NCBI RefSeq assembly: GCF_018413465.1
Contig: NZ_JAHCDK010000010.1
Location: forward strand, 62,001 to 126,000
Direction of reading: 5' to 3'
DNA from: Flavobacterium sp. CYK-55
GTDB taxonomy: Bacteria; Bacteroidota; Bacteroidia; Flavobacteriales; Flavobacteriaceae
Length of the DNA stretch: 64,000 nt
Shown piece after piece: positions 55,621 through 63,208 of this stretch. Position numbers and translations under genes: made by a program. The notes beneath the pieces are model-generated. The model was not told the DNA's origin. It saw nothing but the letters and a program-made list of their open reading frames with translations, and made no database searches. Every line of letters begins with the position of its first letter. Positions within the stretch are counted from its first letter, which is position 1.

Positions 55621-56385
55621 ATGATTACCGATACCCACACCCATTTATACAGCGAATCCTTTGCCGATGACCGATCAGAAATGATTCAGCGCGCATTGCA
55701 ACTAGGCGTCACCCGTTTTTTTATTCCGGCTATTGACTCTTCGTATACACAGGCGATGTATGATTTAGAGGCGGCTTATCCTGAACACATGTTCCTGATG
55801 GTGGGTTTGCACCCTACTTATGTCAAAGCAAATGTTCAGCAAGAACTAGCGCATGTGGCCCAACAACTTTCAGCCCGAAAGTTTTATGCCGTGGGCGAAA
55901 TCGGTATTGATTTATACTGGGACAAAACTTTTCTCAAAGAGCAACAAGAAGCCTTTAGAACACAAATTGCTTGGGCCAAACAATACGACTTGCCCATTGT
56001 AATTCACTGTCGCGACGCTTTTGATGAGGTTTTTGAAATACTCGAAGAAACCAAATCACCTGAATTGCGCGGTATTTTTCATTGCTTTACCGGAACCTAT
56101 GAACAAGCTTTGCAAGCCATAGCCTGCGGCATGAAACTCGGTATAGGCGGGGTGGTCACTTTTAAAAACGGACAGATTGATCAGTTCATCGCGCAAATTG
56201 ATCCGAGCCATATTGTTTTAGAAACCGATTCACCCTATTTAGCACCCAATCCTTATCGCGGCAAACGCAACGAAAGTGCCTACATTGTTGAAGTTTTGAA
56301 TAAATTGGCCGCCTTGTATCAAATCACGCCCGAAGAATTGGCGCAAATCACCACCCAAAATTCAAAAGCAATTTTTGGTATTTAA
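55621..56385 (+). CDS. tatD: TatD-family metal-dependent hydrolase
   Basis: TatD proteins are TIM-barrel metal-dependent DNases of the amidohydrolase superfamily. The 254-residue protein has the metal-binding DTHTHLYSESF at the N-terminus. The conserved Glu lies in AVGEIGIDLYWD, and His residues lie in VIHCRDAF and IFHCFTGTYEQA. The last metal Asp is in VLETDSPYLAPNPYRGKRN. It begins a co-oriented run of tatD, acyltransferase and asparaginase. Confidence 0.94.
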   Translation: MITDTHTHLYSESFADDRSEMIQRALQLGVTRFFIPAIDSSYTQAMYDLEAAYPEHMFLMVGLHPTYVKANVQQELAHVAQQLSARKFYAVGEIGIDLYWDKTFLKEQQEAFRTQIAWAKQYDLPIVIHCRDAFDEVFEILEETKSPELRGIFHCFTGTYEQALQAIACGMKLGIGGVVTFKNGQIDQFIAQIDPSHIVLETDSPYLAPNPYRGKRNESAYIVEVLNKLAALYQITPEELAQITTQNSKAIFGI

Positions 56386-56448
56386 GCGGTCAAAGTAGCG
56401 GCAGTTGTCAATAAATTTTGTTTTTTTGTTGCATCAAATAAAAAACAC

Positions 56449-57585
56449 ATGCAAAAATTCGACGCGATTCGCCCGTTTTATGATGCCGAGGTCAATGAAG
56501 CCTTAAGAGCATCGGTAAACCATCCGATGATGAAAGCGCTGATGAATTTTAGTTTTCCGGACCAAGCTGATGAAGTCTGGAAAGAACAACTGCTCAAAAC
56601 GCATTCTATACGCGATTTTCAGTGTAATTTTATTTATCAATCGCTGCAAAAAGTGCTCGAAAAAACTTCAGACGGGCTCTCGACTTCAGGGTTTGATAAG
56701 TTAGAAAAAAACACTTCCTACTTGTTTATCTCAAACCACCGCGACATTATTCTAGATACCTCATTGCTCAACGGAGCTTTGTTTGATCACGGTTTGGTCA
56801 TGACCGCATCGGCCATTGGCGATAACTTGGTGCGCAAATCGTTTTTAAGAACGCTATCTAAACTCAACCGCAATTTTATTGTACAGCGCGGATTACCACC
56901 CCGTGAATTGCTTGAGAGTTCAAAACTCATGTCTGAATATATTCGTCAATTGTTGCGCCGTGAAAACCGCTCAGTATGGATAGCCCAACGCGAAGGCCGT
57001 ACCAAAGACGGCAACGATGCAACACATTCGGGTGTTTTAAAAATGCTCGCCATGGGTTCTGACGAGGCCAATTTGATGGACTATTTTAGAAAAATCAAAG
57101 TGGTGCCGGTGTCGATATCTTATGAATATGACCCAACCGATGCCCTCAAAATGCCGCAACTCATGGCCGAGGCCAACAATGAAATCTACATCAAAGAAAA
57201 GAATGAAGATTTCATGACCTTGCTCAGCGGAATCATGGGACAAAAAAAGCACATCCACATTCATATTGGCGATGTCCTCAAAACCGAAATTGACCAAATT
57301 GAACGTGAGAATGACAACACCAACAAACAAATTCAAGCCTTGGCCCAAGCCATTGATGATTCTATACTATCAAGTTATAAATTGTGGCCAACCAATTATA
57401 TCGCTTATGATTTGTTGTATAAAACCAATGAATACGCGGCGTATTATACCGAGAATGAAAAACAACTCTTTGAGCGTAGGTTAGATCTAAAGATTGATCA
57501 AACCAACCCGATTTTGCTCGAAGGTTTCTTGAATATGTATGCCAATCCGGTAGTCAACAAACGCAAATATCAAAATGCAGTCTAA
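56449..57585 (+). CDS. 1-acyl-sn-glycerol-3-phosphate acyltransferase-like protein (PlsC fold)
   Basis: The 378-residue protein has the acyltransferase HX4D motif as ISNHRDIILDTSL near residue 97, then FIVQRGLPP and a later IAQREGRTKDG block, all typical of glycerolipid acyltransferases. No membrane helices are obvious. The N-terminal 80 residues (MQKFDAIRPFYDAEVNE) are conserved in a Bacteroidota subgroup as I recall it. Its last 11 bases overlap the start of the asparaginase gene, so the two are translationally coupled. The substrate is unknown. Confidence 0.85.
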   Translation: MQKFDAIRPFYDAEVNEALRASVNHPMMKALMNFSFPDQADEVWKEQLLKTHSIRDFQCNFIYQSLQKVLEKTSDGLSTSGFDKLEKNTSYLFISNHRDIILDTSLLNGALFDHGLVMTASAIGDNLVRKSFLRTLSKLNRNFIVQRGLPPRELLESSKLMSEYIRQLLRRENRSVWIAQREGRTKDGNDATHSGVLKMLAMGSDEANLMDYFRKIKVVPVSISYEYDPTDALKMPQLMAEANNEIYIKEKNEDFMTLLSGIMGQKKHIHIHIGDVLKTEIDQIERENDNTNKQIQALAQAIDDSILSSYKLWPTNYIAYDLLYKTNEYAAYYTENEKQLFERRLDLKIDQTNPILLEGFLNMYANPVVNKRKYQNAV

Positions 57586-58603
57586 ACCGCGCATCTTGCT
57601 GATTTATACCGGTGGCACCATCGGGATGGTCAAAGATTTTGAGACCGGAGCCCTCAAGGCATTTAACTTTTCAGAGCTACTGCACAACATTCCTGAACTC
57701 AAACAACTCGATTGCCATATTGAGACCATCTCTTTTACCGAGCCTATTGATTCATCAAACATGAATCCGGCTTATTGGGTCAAAATGGCTGATATGGTCG
57801 GAAATCACTATGCAAAATTTGATGGTTTTGTAGTGTTGCACGGCTCAGATACGATGTCGTATTCGGCCTCGGCCTTGAGTTTCATGCTCGAGCATTTAGC
57901 CAAGCCGGTGGTGTTTACCGGATCACAATTACCCATTGGCGATTTGCGAACCGACGCCAAAGAAAACCTCATTACAGCCATACAAATTGCTTCGTTACAA
58001 CACAAAGGCAAACCGGTGATTCAAGAAGTTTGCTTGTATTTTGAATACAAACTCTACCGCGGTAACCGCACCACCAAAATCAACGCCGAACACTTCAATG
58101 CATTTACCTCGCCCAACTATCCGGCCTTGGCCGAATCAGGCGTGCATTTGCTCGTGAACCACGCAGCGCTATGGCCACAAGACAAAGCCAAAAAACTCAT
58201 CGTACACCACCAGCTCGATAGCCATGTAGTGGTGCTCAAAATGTTTCCGGGCATGAATGAAACCGTGCTCAATGCGGTGTTGTCAATCCCAGGATTAAAA
58301 GGCATCGTACTTGAAACCTACGGCTCGGGCAATGCACCCACCGAAAACTGGTTTGTACAAGCGCTCAAAAAAGCCATCAAATCAGGCCTGCACGTGGTAA
58401 ACGTAACCCAATGTTCAGGCGGAAGCGTGCGCATGGGGCAATATGAAACCAGCACCCAACTCAAAAAAATAGGCGTGATATCAGGCAAAGACACCACCAC
58501 CGAGGCCGCTATTACCAAACTTATGTATTTGCTTGGTCAAAACGTAGCCCCGGCCGTGTTCAAAACCATTTTTGAAACATCCCTACGGGGCGAACTCAGT
58601 TAA
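57575..58603 (+). CDS. ansA: Type I (cytoplasmic) L-asparaginase
   Basis: It hydrolyses asparagine to aspartate and ammonia. The 342-residue protein has the asparaginase/glutaminase signatures: IYTGGTIGMVKD with the nucleophilic Thr, VVLHGSDTMSYSASAL with the second catalytic Thr, and LRTDAKENLITAI. No signal peptide is present, in line with type I. It overlaps the acyltransferase gene by 11 bases. Confidence 0.93.
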   Translation: MQSKPRILLIYTGGTIGMVKDFETGALKAFNFSELLHNIPELKQLDCHIETISFTEPIDSSNMNPAYWVKMADMVGNHYAKFDGFVVLHGSDTMSYSASALSFMLEHLAKPVVFTGSQLPIGDLRTDAKENLITAIQIASLQHKGKPVIQEVCLYFEYKLYRGNRTTKINAEHFNAFTSPNYPALAESGVHLLVNHAALWPQDKAKKLIVHHQLDSHVVVLKMFPGMNETVLNAVLSIPGLKGIVLETYGSGNAPTENWFVQALKKAIKSGLHVVNVTQCSGGSVRMGQYETSTQLKKIGVISGKDTTTEAAITKLMYLLGQNVAPAVFKTIFETSLRGELS

Positions 58604-58646
58604 TTTTTTTAAGTCAATAAAAATACATTTATTTGCACCCCAACAG

Positions 58647-58733
58647 AGAGAGGTGTCCGAGTGGTTGAAGGAGCAAGCCTGGAAAGTTTGTATGTGGGCA
58701 ACTGCATCGTGGGTTCGAATCCCATCCTCTCTG
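58647..58733 (+). tRNA. tRNA-Ser (anticodon GGA)
   Basis: The acceptor AGAGAGG pairs with CCTCTCT (58726-58732), with discriminator G at 58733. The D arm, the anticodon loop CTGGAAA (anticodon GGA), a long variable arm (about 58691-58709) and a T arm with TTCGAAT between GTGGG and CCCAT are all present. The length of 87 nt is right for class II Ser. CCA is not encoded. Confidence 0.94.
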
Positions 58734-58740
58734 CAAGACA

Positions 58741-58769
58741 AAAACCAAAGCGACAGCTTTGGTTTTTTT
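58741..58769 (+). terminator. Terminator of tRNA-Ser
   Basis: AAAACCAAAGC/GCTTTGGTTTT with the GACA loop (58752-58755) is followed by a T run. Confidence 0.85.
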
Positions 58770-59433
58770 ATAAAAGAATTGTGCGTCGAAAGTTCACTTT
58801 CGTAAGCAGAATTCTTTTATAAAAATCCCAGCTTTTGCAAAAAGCTGGTTTTTATCTTGACCACTGACCCCCCACAGGGATCACCGCAGGTAATCCCGTC
58901 CTAATCCCAGAAAACCATCCCCGTCGAAAGTTCACTTTCGTAAGCAGAATTCTTTTATAAAAATGCAGCTTTTGCAAAAAGCTGGTTTTTATCTTGACCA
59001 CTGACCCCCCACAAGGGAACACCGCAGGTAATCCCATCCTAATCCCAGAAAATCATCCCCGTCGAAAGTTCACTTTCGTAAGCAAAATTCTTTTATAAAA
59101 ATCCCAGCTTTTGCAAAAAGCTGGTTTTTATCTTGACCACTGACCCCCCACAAGGGAACACCGCAGGTAATCCCATCCTAATCCCAGAAAATCATCCCCG
59201 TCGAAAGTTCACTTTCGTAAGCAGAATTCTTTTATAAAAATCCCAGCTTTTGCAAAAAGCTGGTTTTTATCTTGACCACTGACTCCCCACAGGGATCACC
59301 GCAGGTAATCCCGCCCTAATCCCTTAAAAACCACCCGCTTCAAAAACAACCCTTATTAAAAGTTCTCACCAAAATACCGCAGGTGTTTTGTAACCGAATA
59401 GATATAAAAATCATCCCCTAAAACACCGCAGGT
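58766..59433. repeat. 138-bp tandem array downstream of tRNA-Ser
   Basis: Units start with GTCGAAAGTTCACTTTCG at 58785, 58923, 59061 and 59200 (spacing 138, 138 and 139 bp). Each holds CGAAAGT/ACTTTCG, the terminator-like hairpin CCAGCTTTTGCAAAAAGCTGG with a T run, and ACCGCAGGT followed by AATCCCATCCT-like bases. Decayed pieces (ACCGCAGGT at 59376 and 59425) follow. Copy 1 is also flanked by an exact 15-bp inverted pair (58766-58780 and 58810-58824). No gene is present. Confidence 0.92.
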
Positions 59434-59480
59434 TTTCCGAACAATTATATAAATCAACAATAATAAAAATAAGCCAAAAT

Positions 59481-59512
59481 TTGGAATTCTAGTTTTTAAG
59501 CTTTTATATTTG
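59481..59512 (+). promoter_or_regulatory. Promoter of the NYN-gene leader
   Basis: TTG (59481-59483), a 21-bp spacer and TATATTTG (59505-59512) match the consensus. The expected transcription start is about 59519. Confidence 0.7.
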
Positions 59513-59518
59513 CATCAT

Positions 59519-59577
59519 AAACGCCACGCTTTACTGTTAAGTAAAGTATAGCTACCGACTTAGGTAGCTTTTTTTTT
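59519..59577 (+). promoter_or_regulatory. Structured leader with terminator hairpin (attenuator or small RNA)
   Basis: Hairpin 1 is CTTTACT/AGTAAAG (59529-59535, 59540-59546) with a GTTA loop. Hairpin 2 is AGCTACC/GGTAGCT (59550-59556, 59563-59569) with loop GACTTA and nine Ts to 59577. The ACTTA of loop 2 is complementary to TAAGT at 59538-59542. The RNA would end seven bases before the NYN start codon. Confidence 0.6.
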
Positions 59578-59584
59578 GCCTATT

Positions 59585-60229
59585 ATGAGAACAATTTACT
59601 ACATAGACGGTTTTAATTTCTATTACGGATTAAAGAAGAGTATTAATCAAATTCATCCAGAATGGAGGGCCTTTTATTGGATTGATTTTTTGAAATTTGC
59701 AAATCAATTTGCTTTACCAGGCGAAACAATTGAAAAGGTTAAATACTTCACATCTCCTCCACTTAATAGTGGTAAAAAAAGTAGACAAAGCGCATTATTT
59801 AAAGCCAATGATTTAATTAATAAGGATAGGTTTGAAGTCATAAGGGGAAAATATTATGACAAAGAGATTGTATGCTCTAATTGCGCAACTAAGTTTACTA
59901 AGCCAGAGGAAAAAAGAACTGATGTAAACATTTCTGTTAACATGGTAGGTGATTGCGCACTTGGTTTAGTTGATAAAATAGTACTAATTTCTGCGGACAG
60001 TGATTTAGTTCCTCCAATTGAATTTATTAAAAAGCATTTTCCAAATATCGATATTAAAATATTTTTTCCTCCAGGAAATTTTAGTTATGATTTAAAAGAT
60101 GTAGCTAAAGGAAAAAAAGTTGTTAGGCTGGAACAGAATAACTTTAGATTTAGAAATTCGATAATGCCGGACGAAGTATTTAATCATGACAAAACAGATA
60201 GCGCGAAAATTCCCCCTGAATGGAAATAA
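59585..60229 (+). CDS. NYN-domain (PIN-like) ribonuclease family protein
   Basis: The 214-residue protein starts at MRTIYYIDGFNFYYGLKK. An in-frame TTG at 59576 overlaps the T run and is unlikely. Acidic residues of the NYN fold are visible as Asp8 (YIDGFN), Asp113 (KRTDVNISVNM), Asp123 (VGDCAL) and Asp138/Asp140 (LISADSDL). A CSNC pair at 97/100 might hold zinc with other ligands. NYN proteins are predicted RNases. The gene is more AT-rich than its neighbours and sits alone beside the tRNA-Ser array, which suggests acquisition. Its leader ends in a terminator immediately before the start codon. Confidence 0.87.
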   Translation: MRTIYYIDGFNFYYGLKKSINQIHPEWRAFYWIDFLKFANQFALPGETIEKVKYFTSPPLNSGKKSRQSALFKANDLINKDRFEVIRGKYYDKEIVCSNCATKFTKPEEKRTDVNISVNMVGDCALGLVDKIVLISADSDLVPPIEFIKKHFPNIDIKIFFPPGNFSYDLKDVAKGKKVVRLEQNNFRFRNSIMPDEVFNHDKTDSAKIPPEWK

Positions 60230-60247
60230 TTATATTTTTTTAACCCA

Positions 60248-61435
60248 TCACTCCACCACCAACTGCTCCACCCATCTTCCCTCATCGCTTTCCACCACCA
60301 CCCAATAACACCCTCTGGCAAAAGCACGTACATCTAAAGAAATATTATTTTCTACCGGCAGCCTATTTTGATAAATCACCCTACCTAAATCATCCAAAAC
60401 TAAAATTTTCTGAATATGCATCGGTTGTTGCGTTTGCAGATACACAAAGCCTGAAGCGGGGTTCGGGTAAACTTTTATTTGATTTTTTTGCCTGGCTGAG
60501 CTTGTAGCCAGTGAGCCGGTAGTATTTTTGTAGATTTGACCGTTGTAGTTAACGGCAAAACCCACGGTTGGATGGGCAAAATAAAAAGCAGAAAAAATAG
60601 GTTGGCCTTCTTCAAATGAAAATCCGTTTTGTGATAAATCTATTTTAAAAGTTTTTAGATTTTCGGGTTGGTTAATGACGGTTTCAGCAGGTGTGCCCCA
60701 AGCAATGTCTTCAGAGGTAGCAAACAACTGCAAAGCCGGATAATCTAAAAAATTGATCATCTCAAAATATGCCCCGCCATCCGTGGTTCGGTATAAAGTA
60801 TTTCCGTGTTTGGTAAAACCAACATTTTGGTTGTAAAAGTCAAATGCAGCGCGTCTCTCGCCATAATCAACTAACCCTATTGCTGTCCAAGTCAGGCCGC
60901 CGTCAATGGTTTTAGATAAATTATTACCCACCGAGCCAAAGCCGTTTATATCATCGATAAATTGAATGGTCTGAACGGGCGCTTGTGTATTTACTAACGA
61001 AAAATGAGCACCACTATCCTGGCTTTTATACAAAGAAAAGGGTGCGCTCGTTACCCACAAGGCGTTGGGTTGCGGGCAAGAAAAATCAATCACATCAATC
61101 AAAGTTGGAGTAATGTTGTTCCAATGTATTCCGCCGTCAAGGGTTTGAAATAAGTAGGAATGGTTGCTGTCTATACCCGAAACATAGCCTATGAGTTCAT
61201 TGGCAAACCGCACTTTAATCAATTTACAATTAATCCCGATGGATCGTTCTGACCAGAGCACCCCACCGTTGTTACTAATCAGGATTTTTCCGTTGTCACC
61301 CACTGCCACTATTTGTTGTGTATTGATACAACAAACGTCATAAAGGATTGATGAGGCATCTGTATAAACCAATTCCCACTGCGCATGGGCCCAAAAACAG
61401 TTTAAAACAACCAAAAGCGTCAAGAGTTTTTTCAT
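60248..61435 (-). CDS. T9SS-exported Ycf48-like beta-propeller protein
   Basis: The 395-residue secreted protein has a signal peptide (MKKLLTLLVVLNCFWAHAQ). Repeated BNR/Ycf48-like motifs follow (ISNNGGVLWSERS, FQTLDGGIHWNNI, YKSQDSGAHFSLV, SKTIDGGLTWTAI, YRTTDGGAYFEMI), which make blades of a propeller. A type A sorting domain (VYPNPASGFVYLQ, ending EQLVVE) completes it. Ycf48 in plants and cyanobacteria helps photosystem II assembly, but here the fold is reused and the role is unknown. It starts six bases after the stop codon of the next upstream gene, in one operon. Confidence 0.87.
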   Translation of the reverse strand: MKKLLTLLVVLNCFWAHAQWELVYTDASSILYDVCCINTQQIVAVGDNGKILISNNGGVLWSERSIGINCKLIKVRFANELIGYVSGIDSNHSYLFQTLDGGIHWNNITPTLIDVIDFSCPQPNALWVTSAPFSLYKSQDSGAHFSLVNTQAPVQTIQFIDDINGFGSVGNNLSKTIDGGLTWTAIGLVDYGERRAAFDFYNQNVGFTKHGNTLYRTTDGGAYFEMINFLDYPALQLFATSEDIAWGTPAETVINQPENLKTFKIDLSQNGFSFEEGQPIFSAFYFAHPTVGFAVNYNGQIYKNTTGSLATSSARQKNQIKVYPNPASGFVYLQTQQPMHIQKILVLDDLGRVIYQNRLPVENNISLDVRAFARGCYWVVVESDEGRWVEQLVVE

Positions 61436-61441
61436 ACCATT

Positions 61442-62116
61442 TTAATTTTGTTTGATCACTTTTAAGGCTTTGATTTTTTGGTTTTCTTTTGTATAAAATT
61501 GAACAGAATAAACCCCAGAAGGCAGATTTCTCACATCATATGAGCGGGATGCATTTTTAGGCAAAACCATCACTTTCTGACCCAAGGCATTGCTGATGCT
61601 CAGGGAATTAAAATCAAAATCATCTGATATATAAAACACATCACGCATTGGATTCGGATAGACCATTGCTGATGGAGCACTATTTTGTTGGGTTGCTAAA
61701 TTCAAGTCAATGAAATGACTGTATACGTTTTGAACCAAAATCGGATCCCGTGGGGGTTGATCGGCCAACATCAGCACATCAATAACTAGGGCAATATATT
61801 GAACGTTGCTCGGAATCACATGCGGGTATATAACACTCTGATTATAAATCAAAGGGTTGCCAAAATAAAATACTTCGGTGGTGATATCACAAGTCAAACG
61901 CACATATAACGTATCGCCATCGATATACGTTGTGTTGGTAAACACCGGCACATAATAATCGAGGATGGATACCTGAAAATGAAATGAGTAGTTGTCATCA
62001 GCCCATTTTTCATAAGAAAAGAATGGCGTTTGAACATTGTTGTGCACGTATTCTTGCGCGGTGACCCGCACCGAAAACAAACCACCCAAAACCAAAAGAA
62101 GGACTATTTTTTTCAT
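61442..62116 (-). CDS. T9SS-exported protein of unknown function
   Basis: The 224-residue protein has a signal peptide (1-20, ending VRVTAQ). A small beta-rich region (about 20-140) follows, and a type A sorting domain (VYPNPMRDVFYIS, ending KALKVIKQN). No catalytic motif is visible. It leads the two-gene operon with the Ycf48-like gene. TATATTTG on the minus strand (62183-62190) is the probable -7 element. Confidence 0.82.
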   Translation of the reverse strand: MKKIVLLLVLGGLFSVRVTAQEYVHNNVQTPFFSYEKWADDNYSFHFQVSILDYYVPVFTNTTYIDGDTLYVRLTCDITTEVFYFGNPLIYNQSVIYPHVIPSNVQYIALVIDVLMLADQPPRDPILVQNVYSHFIDLNLATQQNSAPSAMVYPNPMRDVFYISDDFDFNSLSISNALGQKVMVLPKNASRSYDVRNLPSGVYSVQFYTKENQKIKALKVIKQN

Positions 62117-62182
62117 AGGCTAAAACCGTTATACAAGACAAAAAAAGTGAAGCAGCAATACAGGGGTGGGTTGATTTCAATT

Positions 62183-62190
62183 CAAATATA
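62183..62190 (-). promoter_or_regulatory. -7 element of the small T9SS operon
   Basis: TATATTTG on the minus strand fits TAnnTTTG, 66 bp before the start codon. No well-spaced TTG is seen. Confidence 0.45.
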
Positions 62191-62194
62191 AGCA

Positions 62195-63150
62195 AAGAAA
62201 ACTTTGATGGGTATTAAGGTATTAAAAGTCAGATGTTTTTTTTGGTTTTACGGCAGATTTTCTGTAAAAAATCTTAATGAATCTAAGCTAAAATTGATTG
62301 GCTGCTCGGGTTCATTTTTTAATACTTTTCCATTGTTTATCGTTAAAGCCTAGCCTCCAACCGTCCCAAAAACCCTCCTCATTTTCTTAATAATTTGTTA
62401 AAGCTCTCGGGTAGATTTTCTGTAAAAACACCCAAAATAATAACTTTTCAGGCAGGTTCTTCAGAGCAGTTTCAGCCTGAAAAAGCCAATAAAAAAAGGC
62501 AGTTTCCGATTTTTTTAGCCTAGGGCAGGACGGAGTTGCAGAGTGTCTTAAAATTTTGTTAAAGCCATTAGCATATCTATCGCCCACAACGCCCATTTTG
62601 CGCTTTAAAAGGTTCGGGTTGCAAAACAGTTTTAAGGCACCTTTGTAGCACAAAACGGCTTTTTTCTCGAACAGACTGCCTTGAACCTGCCTTCAATCTG
62701 CTACGAACCCTTTTTAAAAATGCTGGAATTATCACACTATTCGTACAAAAAAGCCTTTTTTTGCAATTTTAACATTTTGGGCGTGCTACCCCCGTGTTGC
62801 GAAAGCTATTTTGGCATAGATTTGTATAGTGCTTTGCCAGCACCGTTGTGGTAGCCCTGGCCGATGAAAGAACGGGCGCAACCTGTGTAGAGCCCAACAA
62901 AGGCGGGTACTGAACGCAGCGGTTCACGGCCATGAGCCTGCGGTGGTTACCGTATTCCGGTGGGGTGTAGTGCCCCGAACAATGACGTGAAACCGTGGGG
63001 TTTGACGTGGGGTATTATCACAGCATTGTGTGAGTAGGGGTGGTGTATGTTATGAGCAAGACGCTCGCGGTAGCGGGGGGAAATAGGCTAGGAGTTTTGG
63101 GGTAAAAGATTTAAGATATAATATTGGTTGGGCGTTGACAAAATATTAAG
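62195..63150. other. Gene-free region with a GC-rich structured block
   Basis: I see no believable gene here. 62200-62760 is AT-rich, with a repeated AGATTTTCTGTAAAAA (62255 and 62411). A GC-rich block at about 62780-63080 has several short hairpins: TGAAC/GTTCA near 62910, GGGG/CCCC near 62965, AAACC/GGGTTT near 62993 and CGCT/AGCG near 63063. It matches no RNA family I can recall (RNase P, tmRNA and SRP motifs are absent). The 88-codon frame at 62387-62653 has no features of a gene. Confidence 0.5.
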
Positions 63151-63181
63151 TAAAAAGGCCACCATTTTAATGATAGCCTTT
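63151..63181 (-). terminator. Terminator of the partial T9SS gene at the right edge
   Basis: On the minus strand a 12-bp stem AAAGGCTATCAT/ATGGTGGCCTTT (two T-G pairs), loop TAAA, is followed by TTTTT-rich sequence. Confidence 0.8.
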
Positions 63182-63208
63182 GAATATAAAATTGTAATTG
63201 GTTAAGTT

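Noticed and set aside
58785-59322. CRISPR-like tandem array
   Set aside because: The whole 138-bp unit repeats with no unique spacers, and no cas genes are nearby.
62387-62653. 88-codon reading frame as a gene
   Set aside because: No promoter and no protein-like pattern; it sits in low-complexity gene-free DNA.
62860-63080. Integron attC site or known structural RNA in the GC-rich block
   Set aside because: GCCCAAC has no matching GTTGGGC partner at a proper distance, there is no integrase, and RNase P, tmRNA and SRP core motifs were not found.
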